25,050 nucleotides of DNA, from NCBI GenBank assembly GCA_024196135.1, contig JAMQCK010000393.1, positions 1 to 25,050 on the forward strand, in the 5' to 3' direction. The translations under genes were made by a program, and so were the position numbers. This document shows positions 9,407-20,874 of the stretch, piece by piece. Numbering within the stretch: position 1 is the stretch's first letter; every line of letters starts with the position of its first letter. The notes beneath the pieces are model-generated. The model did not search any database and was not told the origin of the DNA. It saw nothing but the letters and a program-made list of their open reading frames with translations. This DNA is from Pleurotus ostreatus/Saccharomyces cerevisiae fusant. Lineage: Eukaryota; Opisthokonta.

Positions 9407-10848
9407 CTATCGTAAATGAGGCTCGAGTTCCTTCAGGGTAGAGTGAAGACGATTCTGTGTTAACTTGAAAGGACCAGTAGGTGCCTCGCGAGGATCGGCG
9501 GCATCTGGGTTGAAGATACGCAGAAGGGCTTGCCATTTCTCTACGATCAGCGAGCCTGCGACAGTCAATGATTCTGACATGCTATTGCACGATATCACGT
9601 ACCAGACTCAAGCTCCTCCTTCAGTTGAAAGTGCGTCGCGAGTCGCTCTGCACGACGATAGAGGTCGGCCTTCCGTGACAACGAACGAGCTGACCAGCCA
9701 TAATGCTCTGCTATCTCGGCATACGACAACTCTGTCCCCGCGCCTGGACTGCCCTCTGCGACTATGTACGTAGAGCCCAAGAGCGCCGTCTGCGACATGC
9801 TCTCCCACTGCTGTCCTCCAAGGCGAGTGAGAAGGGTTCGTAGGGATTTGAACGACCTGTACATAGACCCCAGAGAGGTTCCGGACGATCGATTGGCACG
9901 AACACTTGTCTCGTCGATGTCAGCCCACTCGCATAGGGCAGCATACAGCCGGTCTCGGGCTGTTATATCTGCCATCGTGGTGTTTGGTGAGGGTGATGCG
10001 ATGGGATAGGTGGCTGACATCGATGAGGATATCGAGTCGAGATGGGGGATAATATAGGAAGATGGCGATGGCGTGTAAGGTCCAGGCTCGTATTGAGCTG
10101 AGTCAACAGCAGGACCAACGAGCAGAGGGAACGGGTCATCAGCAGGGCTGTCATGAGCCCACTCCGTTGGCGACAGGCGCGGCACATGGTCGAGCAGTAC
10201 AAGTGGCGGTAATTGCCAGTCCGTCGGGTCCAGCAGTGCCGGGGCAATAGTGAGGTATAGGATGAATGTGTGTGTGACATCGAGATTTGCCAAGCCATAG
10301 GTGTCTAGAAGGGCGAAAGTTTCCTCGTCGAGTACGTTTGCAGCAGGGACTAGTGTCGATCCCTCGTATGCCTGCGATGGAAGTCGGCATGGCATCAAGT
10401 CGACGAAGGAGCAGGCCTGCGAGCAGTCGCTTTGTATGGCTACTCGAGGCTCGGATAGGGTGCGAGATGCTGCAACTGAGACCTGTTGACCATCGCTTCG
10501 TCGACCTGCGAGGATAGCCTCGATACTCCCGGGCCTCCCCTGACTACCTGTTGCTAGGAGTGTAGCACAGGACAGACGAAGCAATGCCAGCAATGTCTCG
10601 AAAGGAAGATGCGGGACTTGTTGGAGCATGCATATGGAGTGGCTTGGGATCGGTATAGAAGGAAGGGAGAGGCTGCTACAGATCGGAGAGTCGGATGTGA
10701 AAGAGAGATCCTCGCTGAAGACGAGGACATCTGAACAATGAGTCAGACGAGAAAGGAAAGGGTGGAATATGTGGCGCATACTCATGGACTGGGAGAGCAT
10801 TGGCACGAGCAGCTCAGGCGGTCTTCCTCGATCATGGGCTGCAAACAT
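9407..10848 (-). CDS. Uncharacterised 464 aa protein, divergent partner of the integrase-like gene
   Basis: Two exons, 10848-9603 and 9555-9407, total 1395 nt. The 47 bp intron 9602-9556 has a GTACGT donor, a TTGAC-like branch site and a GCAG end, and splicing extends the frame past the stop just inside the intron (ELES then G-SLIVEKWQALLRIFNPD). Residues 1 to about 300 are low in complexity and rich in Ser, Pro and Leu. The last 165 or so, from MADITARDRLYAALCEWADID, look folded and charged. They include SYAEIAEHYGWSARSLSRKA, which resembles a helix-turn-helix (inference). No catalytic motif is recognised. The gene is transcribed away from the integrase-like gene with 159 bp between starts, so the two are probably co-regulated. 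It may be an accessory or DNA-binding partner of the transposase. Several internal ATGs (such as MADIT) are alternative starts. Confidence 0.68.
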
Positions 10849-11007
10849 TGTGGGTGAAGGAAAAGAGCGGTGACAATATCCAGGGGCGCGTCGCGACGCG
10901 CTCGGTCACGTTTGCGCGTGGCTCCGGGGCCGGATCATTTTGATCCCGCTCCGGAACTGGATGATCGACGCTTGTCGTTCTTCCCCCTCATCGTCCTCCT
11001 AGACATC
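10849..11007. promoter_or_regulatory. Shared divergent promoter region with palindromes
   Basis: This 159 bp interval separates the starts of the divergent gene pair. It has a perfect 16 bp palindrome GCGCGTCGCGACGCGC (10886-10901), flanked by the inverted pair GTGAC/GTCAC (10870-10874 and 10905-10909), and an inverted repeat GGATCA-TTT-TGATCC (10932-10946). Such symmetry suggests binding sites for dimeric proteins, perhaps one encoded by the element. No TATA box is visible. Confidence 0.5.
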
Positions 11008-12917
11008 ATGGCCGATACCGGATACAATGATGCTTCAAATGTTCCCTACGAGCCGGCAACTGTTCTTACTCTCCTCCGATTGCACTACAAGCAGTTCGAT
11101 GAATTGATCAAGAGAGCAGCTAGCGAGCCCGCCGATGTCTTTCCAATGCAGAGGCTGGGAGAAGATCTCGAGGAGTACAAAGATGTCGTTCATCAGGTAA
11201 GACCTGTGATCAATCTCGATAGGGCTCAACTGACAAAGGGTCCTAGTTTTGTCATCTCTTTGATCCCGCCGAGATGACCACCCTGAAGCACAATATCGAG
11301 CTCATGCTGCAGGATCTACGGCTCCTGCACCAAAATGCCGTGGACTCCTCCCATCACGGAAGACCGCAGCTCGTCTACCAGCATCGTACCGGCCAACGGG
11401 GAAGGCCTCGCACTGTCATTGACCCCACCTTCCTGCGCTGGGCGTATACTCAGCGAAGTACAAGCGGTATCGCTCATTATCTCGGCGTCAGCCGTGCCGC
11501 AGTCCGGAACGCTCTGCTCCACTACGGGATAGCCCAGCCCGGCCTTCCTCCATTCCGCTCGTCTCTGCATGATGGCGACGTACCAAGCGATGTAGCTCCC
11601 GCCTTCGACGCGGTCAATGATCAAGATGATATCTTCGAGCATGCTGAACTCCCTCCGGAGGAAGTTCCAGATGAACACCACCATCGTGCACACCCAACGC
11701 AACGCGCAGGATTTCTATCCACGATATCTGATACTGAGCTTGACGAACTCGTCCTTCGTCTTCGTTCTAATTTCCGGCGAGCTGGGATCACTTCGATGCA
11801 ATCTCTACTGAGGCGTCTAAATCACATAGTCCCCTACGAACGTGTACGCCTCTCATTGTTGCGCATCGACCCAGTCGCACGTATCTTCGATAGAATTCGC
11901 ATCCGACGTAGGGGTTATAGTGTACCAGGACCGATGTCTCTCTGGCACCACGACGGCCAGCACGGTAAGTTCGCCAGACTGTACATCCCCTCCCTACAAG
12001 ATAACTTATTTTGGTTTTAGGGCTGATCCGTTGGGGTATCGTCATACATGGCTTCATTGATGGCTATTCGCGTTATATCGTCGGGCTCAAGGCGCACGAC
12101 AACAATCGAGCGAGCACTGTCCTGGACCTTTTTCTTGCAGCAGCATCTGTATATGGTGTGCCCTCTCGCATTCGAGGCGATCATGGTGTGGAGAATCTGC
12201 AAGTCGCAGCTTTCATGGAGGCCAGACGGGGCGAAGGGCGAGGTTCGTATATATGGGGGAGGTGAGTTCTCGACATGCAGCCCAGTCCTCGACGATCGCA
12301 CATACTTATAGATCAACAGAAGTGTCCACAATGTTCGCATCGAACGCTTGTGGGTTGATGTGACCTCGCAGCTCGGAGCCCATTGGAAGGAGACGTTTGA
12401 GCTACTGGAGGCGATGCATGGTCTGGATCACGACAATGCAAACCATATCTGGCTCCTCCATCGCCTCTTCCTCGACACCATCAACATCCATATCCTTATG
12501 TTTGCTCAGATGTGGAACGAGCACAAGATCAGGATCTCGGGTGGACCACGACGGAGCCCCGAAGATATGTTCGGTTTTGACTCTGTGGTGTATGGAGTGC
12601 GAGGGGACGACCTGTCGATGGAGGAATTAGAGGTATACGGCATAGATTGGGAGGAGCTCCGCGATGACGAGATGCTCGACCGCATCCGATGCAACTATCG
12701 GAATGATTCAGCTACGTCGTGGCTCGGTCGTGGCCCTCCCGACTCGCTGAATTCTGTCAGGGTCGACCCACCAGATGGTCCTCTGTCACAAGCACAGCTT
12801 GACGAACTCTATGATAACCTGGGTGGTCGGGTATGCAATGCAGAGCCGGAGGTCATTGTTGAACGGTGGAGGCATGGCCTTGCATTTGCGCATGGAATGA
12901 CACCAGATCTGTTTTAG
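11008..12917 (+). CDS. Integrase-core (DDE, RNase H-fold) transposase-like protein, 581 aa
   Basis: Four exons, 11008-11196, 11247-11964, 12021-12261 and 12320-12917, join into 1746 nt; introns are 50, 56 and 58 bp with GT..AG ends. In order: an N-terminal helical region; an AT-hook-like GQRGRPRT (about 113-119); a helix-turn-helix-like region (about 122-158, with IAHYLGVSRAAVRNALLHYG); then an rve-like catalytic core with D299 (WHHDGQH), D356 (RGDHGVEN) and E391 (HNVRIERLW). The D356-E391 distance is 35, as in D,D-35-E integrases. FIDGYSRYIVGL is the typical strand after the first Asp. The C-terminal 190 residues are acidic and unassigned. This type of integrase-core protein is widespread in agaricomycetes and usually uncharacterised. 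There is no reverse transcriptase or gag nearby, so it is not an LTR element. An in-frame ATG at 10870 exists, but 11008 leaves room for a promoter. It is the best candidate to move the element. Confidence 0.88.
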
Positions 12918-13227
12918 ATGTACCTCTTGATATTTATCTATCTCTTTCATTCATATGAGTCCCAATGGTAGGCAAAAGTGAGGGTCAATCTGTGGTCGTT
13001 GGGTGATGGGTCGCGCAGGTGCAGGTATGGCCTGCCAACCCGCGAACAGCGGGACCTGAACCCCACAGAACCGCAGCTCGGTCATTGCCGAGCCGTCCGG
13101 CTGCTTCTTCCTACCACCATCTCTGTGTGAGCGGCAGCTTCTCGACTCATACCCGTCGTCTCCTTTCTTCCTCCTCCTGTCCTATGTGTGTCCACCTCAA
13201 TGCCATAACGCGCCACCTACTAATATA

Positions 13228-13453
13228 ATGGCCGCGATCACAGGGTCAAAATTAACGGACGAAGCAGATGAGGGTGCGACACACGTCGCCGCGAGGGAGT
13301 GGGCAACAGGTACGTGCGTGCGGTCTGTATAGTCGGTACTCATTAACACCACTGACAAGCATGAACGCAGATGTGGGGAGTGGCACTGAGGGAGAGCGCG
13401 CAGTGGCATGCAGTGACGGCGTCGATTCTCCTTCCCCCTTGAACACCGTTTGA
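13228..13453 (+). CDS. Possible two-exon small ORF, 54 aa, unknown
   Basis: ATG at 13228 opens MAAITGSKLTDEADEG. A GTACGT donor at 13310, a CACTGAC-like branch site and a GCAG acceptor at 13370 join it to a second exon ending in TGA at 13451-13453. The splice signals are good, but the peptide is short and not recognised. It may be the 5' end of a decayed gene. Confidence 0.2.
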
Positions 13454-14729
13454 GGGTGTTTAGGTAATTTCAGAACGGGCTTTTGAGGTGGGGAATCAAG
13501 GGGGAGACTCGGCCAAGTCAGGAAATTCCGTGCGCTCCTGGATTCGTACGAAGAGCGGGGTGGGTAGTCGGTTTTCCCCATTTCCCCGTCCTCCTTTCCT
13601 CTCCTCTCCTTTCCCTCCATCCCCTTCTCTTCTCCTTTCTCATTCCTTCGGTCGTCTACTCAGCCTTTCCTCTCCACTCACACTCACAGATCTTCCATGT
13701 CGCTTTCTTCTGAATTTCTTGACAGAGCGCATTACATTGATTTTCGCTTGTCTTCAATAGATCGCCTCAAATGTGGTAAGCCTGTTCGTTATTTCCTTCC
13801 ATCGGCCACCTTGACTAACAAACACAAGACAGTTACTCGTTTACTACCCCAGGGTTTTGTGCGCCTTCTAGCGCGTCCTCAGTAGCCATTTACAAACAGC
13901 GCGCCAGACTCACGTTGAATAGCAGTGAGTTTACTTGCGACTTTGAAGGGAGTTGAGCCCTATACTAACCCGTTCAGCTAGAGGTGTCGAGCGCTCTTGC
14001 TTTCAACTTCGGTGAGCTTACAACTCCTTTGAGATTTCGAGCGAGATGCTGACTGTCGAGCCCTTCCTCGACAACATCCTCAACATCAAGCTTATTGATG
14101 CGTCCTTTCCAAAGACGAGGGCAAGTCTCCAACGCGGTTGAACTCTGTCTTTTGATTTGGGGGGATTTTGTTCATCTCATCTCGTACGTCCCTTCTTGCT
14201 GCACGACGTAATCTAACAGATTCATTCTTCTTTTAGTGTCCTCTACCTTTCTGTAGACTGTCCAATGTGTCGATTGCTGTGCCCGACCGTCACCCGCGGC
14301 ACGACTTGTGGTCGCCGGCATCCATTTCGTAAGTCTATTGAGTCCGCTATGACACGTGTCATTTACTTTCTGCTTCCCACCACCACGTCGACCACGTCCG
14401 CAGCAAGGCGCCCGTCGAGTTAGACAGCGACGACGACGCGGACGACATGATCATCCCCCATCCCTATCCCCTACCTTCTGCGCTGCCCGAAGGCCACGAC
14501 GGTAGAACCACACGCCTGGACCACCGCCACCTATTCCGCTACCTACTCACATTCTCTCCCGCGCACCCGCTTTCGCCCCGGCCCTCAAGCGATCGTCAAG
14601 GATGCTGCACAAGCAAATCACGACTTTGCCGCGAGGCATGCACGGGGCCCCTAGTATGATTGGCGCGACAATTCTGATACGTGCATCGCTTAGCTAGTCG
14701 CAATGCCCTCTGACCCGTCGTCTTAACAG

Positions 14730-15600
14730 CAGGTCCCGGTGGTGCTATAGGCGTAGAATCCCCTTCTGGACGGACATACCACAGCTCTGAGCCGTCGACA
14801 CCCGCTCACCAGGCTCTCGGGGTCATTGAGGTGCGCATTACGTGTTTTCTTTTTCTTATAGAATCCCTTGTTGATCTTCATCCGACCCAGGAAATTGCTC
14901 ACTGCGCCCTCACACCACGAATTTCTGCGCACTACGAGCCGCCGGAGGCACGCGCAAGGCCTCTTGGGTGATTCCTGCGGAAATGCAGATCAGTAAATTC
15001 CTTGATGAATAGTAATGTTCGCTGAGCCGACGTGGTCCCCTTCAAGTTTTGGAAGTGCCATAGGCGTCAGCTGATGCCTCCGATGAGCCAAACCGCCCTC
15101 TCAGCGCTGCTGAAGTCCTGATCCAGCTTTTTGGGGTCATAGAGGTGAGTAATGACGATTTTGAATCGCTCTCTTACGCCCAAACTCACGCGGCACGGGA
15201 AACTCCCGCTGATACTTTATACAGCAATTTTCTGCGATCCCCGAGCAGCCAGAGGCATGCGTGAGCGACCTCGGGTGATCAATGCGACTGCTTGTAAGTG
15301 GATTCCCCGCCGACTCGTAACGCTCGATGACCCTGTCTGTCCACCATCAAGTTCTGGACGAACCAAAGGAGCCATCCGAGGCCCCCGATAGAGATGTCAG
15401 CCTTCCCGGCGTCGCGAAAGGCGTGCATCAGGCTTTCGGGGATCATTGAGGCGAGTAAAAGCGTGTCCTGGCCTTTTCTCTACACCCAAATTCACGTGGG
15501 TTTAAGAATCGCTTACTGACACGTTGTCCAGCGACTTTCTGCGACCCCCAAGCCGCCGGACGCATGCACGAGCTCCCTCGGGTGAGAGTTGGACAACAAT
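14730..15600 (+). repeat. Three diverged tandem copies of a ~310 bp exon-like module
   Basis: A block ending in GGGGTCATTGAG or a close variant recurs with its last base at 14830, 15144 and 15450 (spacings 314 and 306). Copies 1 and 2 are followed by GT (GTGCGC, GTGAGT); copy 3 has GCGAGT. About 100 bp later a second block (CTGCG..C..GAGC..CC..GAGGCATGC..CTCGGGTGA) recurs near 14928, 15233 and 15542. In translation each copy reads like FGVIE, then an intron, then a Pro/Glu/Ala-rich stretch ending xLG. This looks like tandem duplication of an exon pair, later diverged. Confidence 0.65.
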
Positions 15601-16260
15601 ATAGGCATGCTCGTCACTCTATCGCATGAATCGTCGCTGATTTCACACTCGTAGAATTCATACGCGGTCGCGGAGCAGCGCGCGCCGCTCGCAGCCGCGA
15701 AGCGGCGCGAGTGCAGGTAGCAACGGTCGAGGGGACACGTAGTACATGGGCGACGCGTGGTACACGACGAATGGCCGACGCAGGCGAGCGCACGCGCTCG
15801 AGTTTAGCGGGCGACTGACGAGTGCGTCGGCCGTCTGGGATGCGCCGACAGGACGCGGCGAGCCGTGCGGGATGTGATGTCAGCATGCGCGGGAACAGGC
15901 AAGACCATGGCCAAATCTCCCCTCGGCCGTCCCGCCACCACCGCTGCTCCCCGACAACAACGAGACACAGCGTGAAAAGGTGAGTCGTGTCGGCACGTCG
16001 TCGTCTTGATGCTTAATGTTGTGATACTGACCCCCTGTACACATATTTGACGCTCCGTCCCCGCATCCCCCTTGACGCCGCACCCCCGCACGACCACAGG
16101 AGAGGGGGGACTATGCTGGTACGTCGCGAGGTGCATATCTAGCCCAAATTCCAGGTCTTCGTGGTTGACGTGCACGGGTTGGAGTGTAAAACTGTCACTT
16201 GGATATACACTCGGAGGTACGTCCAGCCCGCGTCTCGCAGCACCGACGACGAGCTTATAC

Positions 16261-16815
16261 GAGCTCAGGACTCGCTCTCAGGTCGTCCTCATCGCTGTCG
16301 GGCCGTACCCGGCACCCTTCAACTCGAAGAACCCGACCAACTCGACGAAAACACAGAAGTTCAACCCCAGAGCGAATGACCAAGGTGCGTAGCCCTCCCT
16401 TATGCACCTTCCCAGTGATCATGAACCCTCGGGCCTCCTCATCGCCGCATTCCACGCCACTCGACGACAAGCCAGTAGCGATGAGCAAGCCTTCGTAGCC
16501 AACGTGCACGAGCAGGACCGCTATCTGCATGTTGAAATCCTTGATGGTATGTTCTTCTCCCCCTCTTCCAATATTAATGACGGGCTAATATGAGCTCAGA
16601 CATTGCACTCAAGCCGTCCTCATCGCCGTCGCGCTGTTCTCGATACCTTCAATTCAGACAAATCCAACTCGACGAAAACACACAAGTTCGACCTCAGAGC
16701 GATTGATCAAGGTACGTAGCTCTTACTTATGCACCTTCGCGACGCTCAGGAACCCTCAGAACGCCTCTTTGCCGCATTCCACGCCACTCGACGACAAGCC
16801 GTTAGCGCTGAATGA
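16261..16815 (+). repeat. Two-copy tandem duplication, ~330 bp period
   Basis: Copy 1 starts at GAGCTCAG 16261 and copy 2 at 16592. They share GTCCTCATCGC, CCAACTCGACGAAAACACA, CAGAGCGA, CTTATGCACCTTC and an uninterrupted 27 bp identity (starting at 16447 and 16774). The offset is 327-331 bp. Reading frames differ between the copies, so any coding function has decayed. Confidence 0.7.
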
Positions 16816-17495
16816 AGGCTGCAGCGTCCCCTTGCCCTTCGACTCACTTCCCAGCCCCATCCCCCCATGTCTCAACCCGGCGATCTCAGCAAGGTGAGCG
16901 TCCTTCATGCCGAGTATCCTACAAGGAAGCGCTGTCTCACGACAGTCAGCGCTTCCGAGGACGGCATGCAAGGGAGGGGAAAGGAGAAGGGGAAGTGCGC
17001 TTGCTCCTCTACGAACGGTAAGTAGATGCCTTTCAATACCTCGTCCTGCGTGTCGACGAGACACTCAACCTCGCCTTAGATACCGTGTATGGACAGCTAC
17101 CACGGCCGAAGAGCACGCCCTTGGCCTCGCAGTTGGAGGGGTGGGAGGATTTCCCGACGCGCTTCAGGTCGCCGTTGGCAAAGGCATTAAAGCGACAGCG
17201 GTCCATGGTTCAGGATCGCATGCCTGCGAGGGGCCTAGCGTGCGTGAAGTTGCTACCAGCGTACTCGCTGGCGACATCCGCGACGGCGATGCCATCAAGT
17301 TAGTCGAGCACGGGCGAACTTCTCATCCGCTCATGCGATTTCGTAGCAAGCCTGAGCAAGATTCTATGATTGCATGGTTATTAGACAGGTAGACGAGATA
17401 ATAAAGTAGTGAAAGGGAGCGCAAATGTGCAGGCAATCGATAAAGGAACAACGACACACAGTATAAGCTGACCATCGAGTAATACATGCAGGGAA

Positions 17496-20400
17496 TTAGT
17501 ATGTAGTTGCCTGACCGATACAGGCCAGAATCTCGGTGAGGAGCCATTGATGAACGCTGCTGCGAGCGCTGGGAAGAGCCTCCTGCTGCGAAAGATAGTC
17601 CGGAGTACAAAGAAGATGTAGATAGGAAACGGGAATGAGGATCTGCGCGATACAAGTGTGCGCTGTGACGAAGCCCGCGCGAGCGTGGTCTGCACGAACG
17701 TCCGGCGCCGCGTTTGCAGGGATATAGGATGGGTTCGCATCGCTACACAACACGATCTTCAAAGAATTATCAGTTCAACTGTCGAGACCTCTACTGCCTT
17801 GGCGCACCTCGATGTCTCGATCGGTTAGCATTGGGGTTCCCGTTGCAGCCCACAGCAGAACCTTAGGGCGGAACGATGGGGCTTCCTTGTCCAACTCGTC
17901 GTAGTGCAGGACACGTGCAAACCTATGACTCTCCCGTTCCATCAGGGGAACGGATGGAACACCGATATCGCGAAGAAAGTCCTTGACGAGGTGCTTGGCG
18001 AAGGCCGAACCAGTAGCTGCGACATCGGGAGGATAGCCCAGGGCTGTCGGGATCATGTCATCGATGGCGACGCCTTGCTCGACTTTGATGTCCAGCCGAT
18101 GCTCGAGATCGTGCAAGTCGTGTACGATGTTGGAGTAGACCTTCCTCAGGAAGTGATCCGAGCCCACGTCCCCGCTGTCACTCTGGAACGAGCGCGAGAC
18201 CTTGAAGTGTGATGAGAATGAGGATGACTCCAGAAAGCGAACAATATTACCTTTGGGACATCAATCCCTCCAACGCAGCCGAGATTGAGACCCTTGCGAA
18301 AGGCGACCATCTCCTTGCGTTCGAGGAGGTGCCCGCCAGCGCTATGCCAAAGGATTTCCACGCCGAGAGCTTGATGGTACTCATCGGTACGATTAGCCAG
18401 CTGGCCAGGCTGTTCAGAGTGTGTTAGCCCATCCGAGGACTCAAGAGTGGGGCAGGGGCGCACCTGTATACCCATATCGGCTAGGTAACCGCCAAACTTC
18501 GTGATTGAACTATCCTTGTCGAGCTCTTGCCACTCGGTGAGGTCGTCGGCGAGGGCGGGGCAAAATTCCATCACAAAAGCTCTGCTGAGAGAACGCACGT
18601 CGCCGAAGTTGAGGCATAGTTGGAGTAATAGAGGATTGAAAAGCCGGGGAAAGGATGGTGGGCATCCGTGAACGAGAGCATAGCCGACGAGGCATCCGAG
18701 CAGTTCAAAGGTCCAGAGATGTTCGGCAGCGATATGGAGTGAAGCGGGACCGGGCGCCGTCGTGGCGATATTGACGTACGTGTCTAATGCAGGAGTGAAG
18801 AGGATATCCTGGCGTTCGCTAGCATACGACAAAAGAGCGGTGTAGACAGCCTCGCGTGCGACACCGGAACCGAAAGCTTGTGGACCGCTATGAACAGGTA
18901 AGCATGTTATCGAGAGCTTCGAATGATATACACTCACGCGCGAAAGCTGCGCAAAGGGCTGAACATCTCGCTGTGGTCCCCACGCTTTTGCCCCTCCTCC
19001 AAGCGCCGGATGATCGCCTGTCCTAGGCCAGGCATGTCGTCCCCGCGCAAGATAAGGGTACCCGTGGGCGAGCCATGGACAAGCATGTGAGCCTGCGACA
19101 CGACATCGAAGAACGCGTCCGGTACATCGTCGTATGGGAAAGGAAGAATGGTCGGGTCGCGCCCGTTATCTTCCATAACCATCCAGAGGCTTGATGGGAA
19201 GGAGGGAACTTGAGGCGAGGCCGTTACAGTGGTCGATGCTTCGGTGGAGGTGCCGTTGCTGGCCTGAGGTTAGGTGTCAGGTCTCGATCTCGTTCCCATC
19301 CTCGAGCACACATACCGCTTCCCCGGACCCGGAGGAGCTTCCGTTGCGAGATTGAATGCGTGGGGAACGACGGCTGTGCAGTACCGCTGGCGACGCTACG
19401 GCAGAGTTTGCTGCGAAGGTCTGCATTTCTCCTTGGGACGTTGGTCGCTGGTAATTTGTAGTCAGCACGCGTAGTCGTTGTACTACATCGCGACCATAGA
19501 ACGAACCTCGCACTTGAAAACGGAGCAGAACTCGCCGCTCGCATCGCACTCGGAGAACACGGTCGGTGCTCTCAGGATGACCTTAGCCCGCATCGACAGG
19601 CAGTAGTGCATGCGAGCCTCGGTATCGTGCTCGCTGAGCTGATGGTCCTTGAGGCTCACGAGCTTTCCGATTGGAGAAGAGCATACTGAAGATGCGCTAT
19701 AAGCGAGGTATCGCACTCGAGAGAGGTGGTGGACTTACGCATGTGAAGCACGAAGTACGTCCCTTCGATGGCCAGGTGAGGCTTCCGCGACGGCATGAAG
19801 AATTCGTTGGTGAGAACATGATGCAGGGTACTGTGCATCGTAATCTCTGAGCGGACAGAGAGGCGGCAAACGTCGTTGTCGGAGTGTGAAGCCGTGTGGT
19901 TGCCGCGATTGGTAAAGCCAAGGGGAAGAATGAGGGGTGGTGGTTCGATCAAGGAGGGGGTATTGGCGGCGCGAATTTGCAGGCCGTCGTTCTCCAGACG
20001 AACGAGGACATCGTCGCATACTTGCTGCATAGTCGTGGAGAGGGGGAGCGGAAACTCGTGGGTGATCATGAGCCCCATGGAGGTGAGGAGAGCGTCCTGC
20101 GCGTCTTTGCTGATGGAGAGCGTAGTATGACTGTCCATGCCGAACGTCTGGCCGAAACAAGTCAGCGCGTAGCGACAAGCGAAGAATCAGGACACGCACC
20201 ATGTTCTCTACCTTCGTGAGCTGGCCAAACATGACCTTGATGCGCATGTTGACCCCCGACGTGGTCTTCTGAGGGTCGTCGGGGTCCACACAGCGCATGA
20301 GCGTATCATCGACACTGGCCACCTTCTTCTGCTGGTCCTTCAACGATGGAGGCTTGGCCGCAGGACCGCGCGTACGATAGTTGTTGTTCGAAGCACGACG

Positions 20401-20874
20401 ACCGCCGAAGCTTCCGGATGAGGATGGTCCAGCAGAAGAACTGCTTTGCAGGGAAGCAGCATTGTGAGAGAGGCGGTCGCGGTTGACGTTGGACGTGCCT
20501 CGGCGCAGCAGAGACATGACAGGCGGGAGGCCAGAGGAGGTCGCCGGTGCTGAGGACGCGCCGAACGTCGGGACACCGCTCGAGAGCCCACCACCCAGGC
20601 CGGCCATGGACGAAAGCGGCTGATATGACCTGATGGGCGAGGGTGGTCGCATCGCGTCGAACCCACTACCAGGAGATGGTGCAGGTAGTAGGGGCGGCTG
20701 GGTCGCTACTGTCCCTGGCGCTGACTGCGAAGGTGGAGGTGCGCCGTTATTCGCATTTCCAGGTGTGCTGGGGGGCTGAGCACTCGCTGCCGTAGCGAAC
20801 GACTGCATAGCTTGGGCGAATTGAGGACCCAGTTGGGCCATGAAGTCGGCGAGATTGAACTGGGGTGTGGACAT
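17496..20874 (-). CDS. HECT-like E3 ubiquitin ligase domain protein, 985 aa (element gene)
   Basis: Nine exons on the minus strand (20874-20200, 20147-19739, 19685-19507, 19447-19316, 19263-18938, 18887-18464, 18409-18251, 18200-17808, 17756-17496) join into 2958 nt; all introns are 50-59 nt with GT..AG ends. Residues 1-225 are low complexity (Ser, Pro, Ala, Gly). Residues 226 to about 560 are unassigned. From GPQAFGSGVAREAVYTALL (about 574) to the end it resembles a HECT domain: N-lobe entry, AFRKGLN, LLWAATGTPML, and the C-lobe catalytic segment FVTAHTCIAQILIPVSYLHL with candidate thioester Cys934, 51 residues from the end. In known HECT enzymes this Cys accepts ubiquitin from an E2. The HTC and L-x-x-P spacing match, but the overall match is distant and I cannot run a profile search. 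GTTCGT (19506) is the weakest donor. Ubiquitination by a mobile element protein could act on host defence or on the transposase (inference). Confidence 0.78.

Larger units (their letters stand above)
12918..17495. other. 4.6 kb stretch without a convincing intact gene, containing exon-like repeats
   Basis: Short coding-like pieces flanked by plausible splice sites occur throughout. Examples are SLSSEFLDRAHYIDFRLSS (13697), VEPFLDNILNIKLIDASF (about 14058), a Cys-rich CPMCRLLCPTV (about 14262), an acidic PVELDSDDDADD (about 14412) and TVTWIYTRRYVQ (about 16192). I could not join them into one frame. The region also has two tandem arrays (listed). It may be one or more decayed, internally duplicated genes, or a non-coding transcript. 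Confidence 0.4.

Noticed and set aside
12950..12964. TATGAGTCCC as the end of a nested element around the integrase pair
   Set aside because: It resembles the terminal TGAG motif but points the wrong way for a right end, and no matching partner was found near 9250-9400.
16907..17392. 161-residue plus-strand frame as a gene
   Set aside because: A competing frame (17085-17303) looks equally coding, there is no domain, and I found no consistent exon model.
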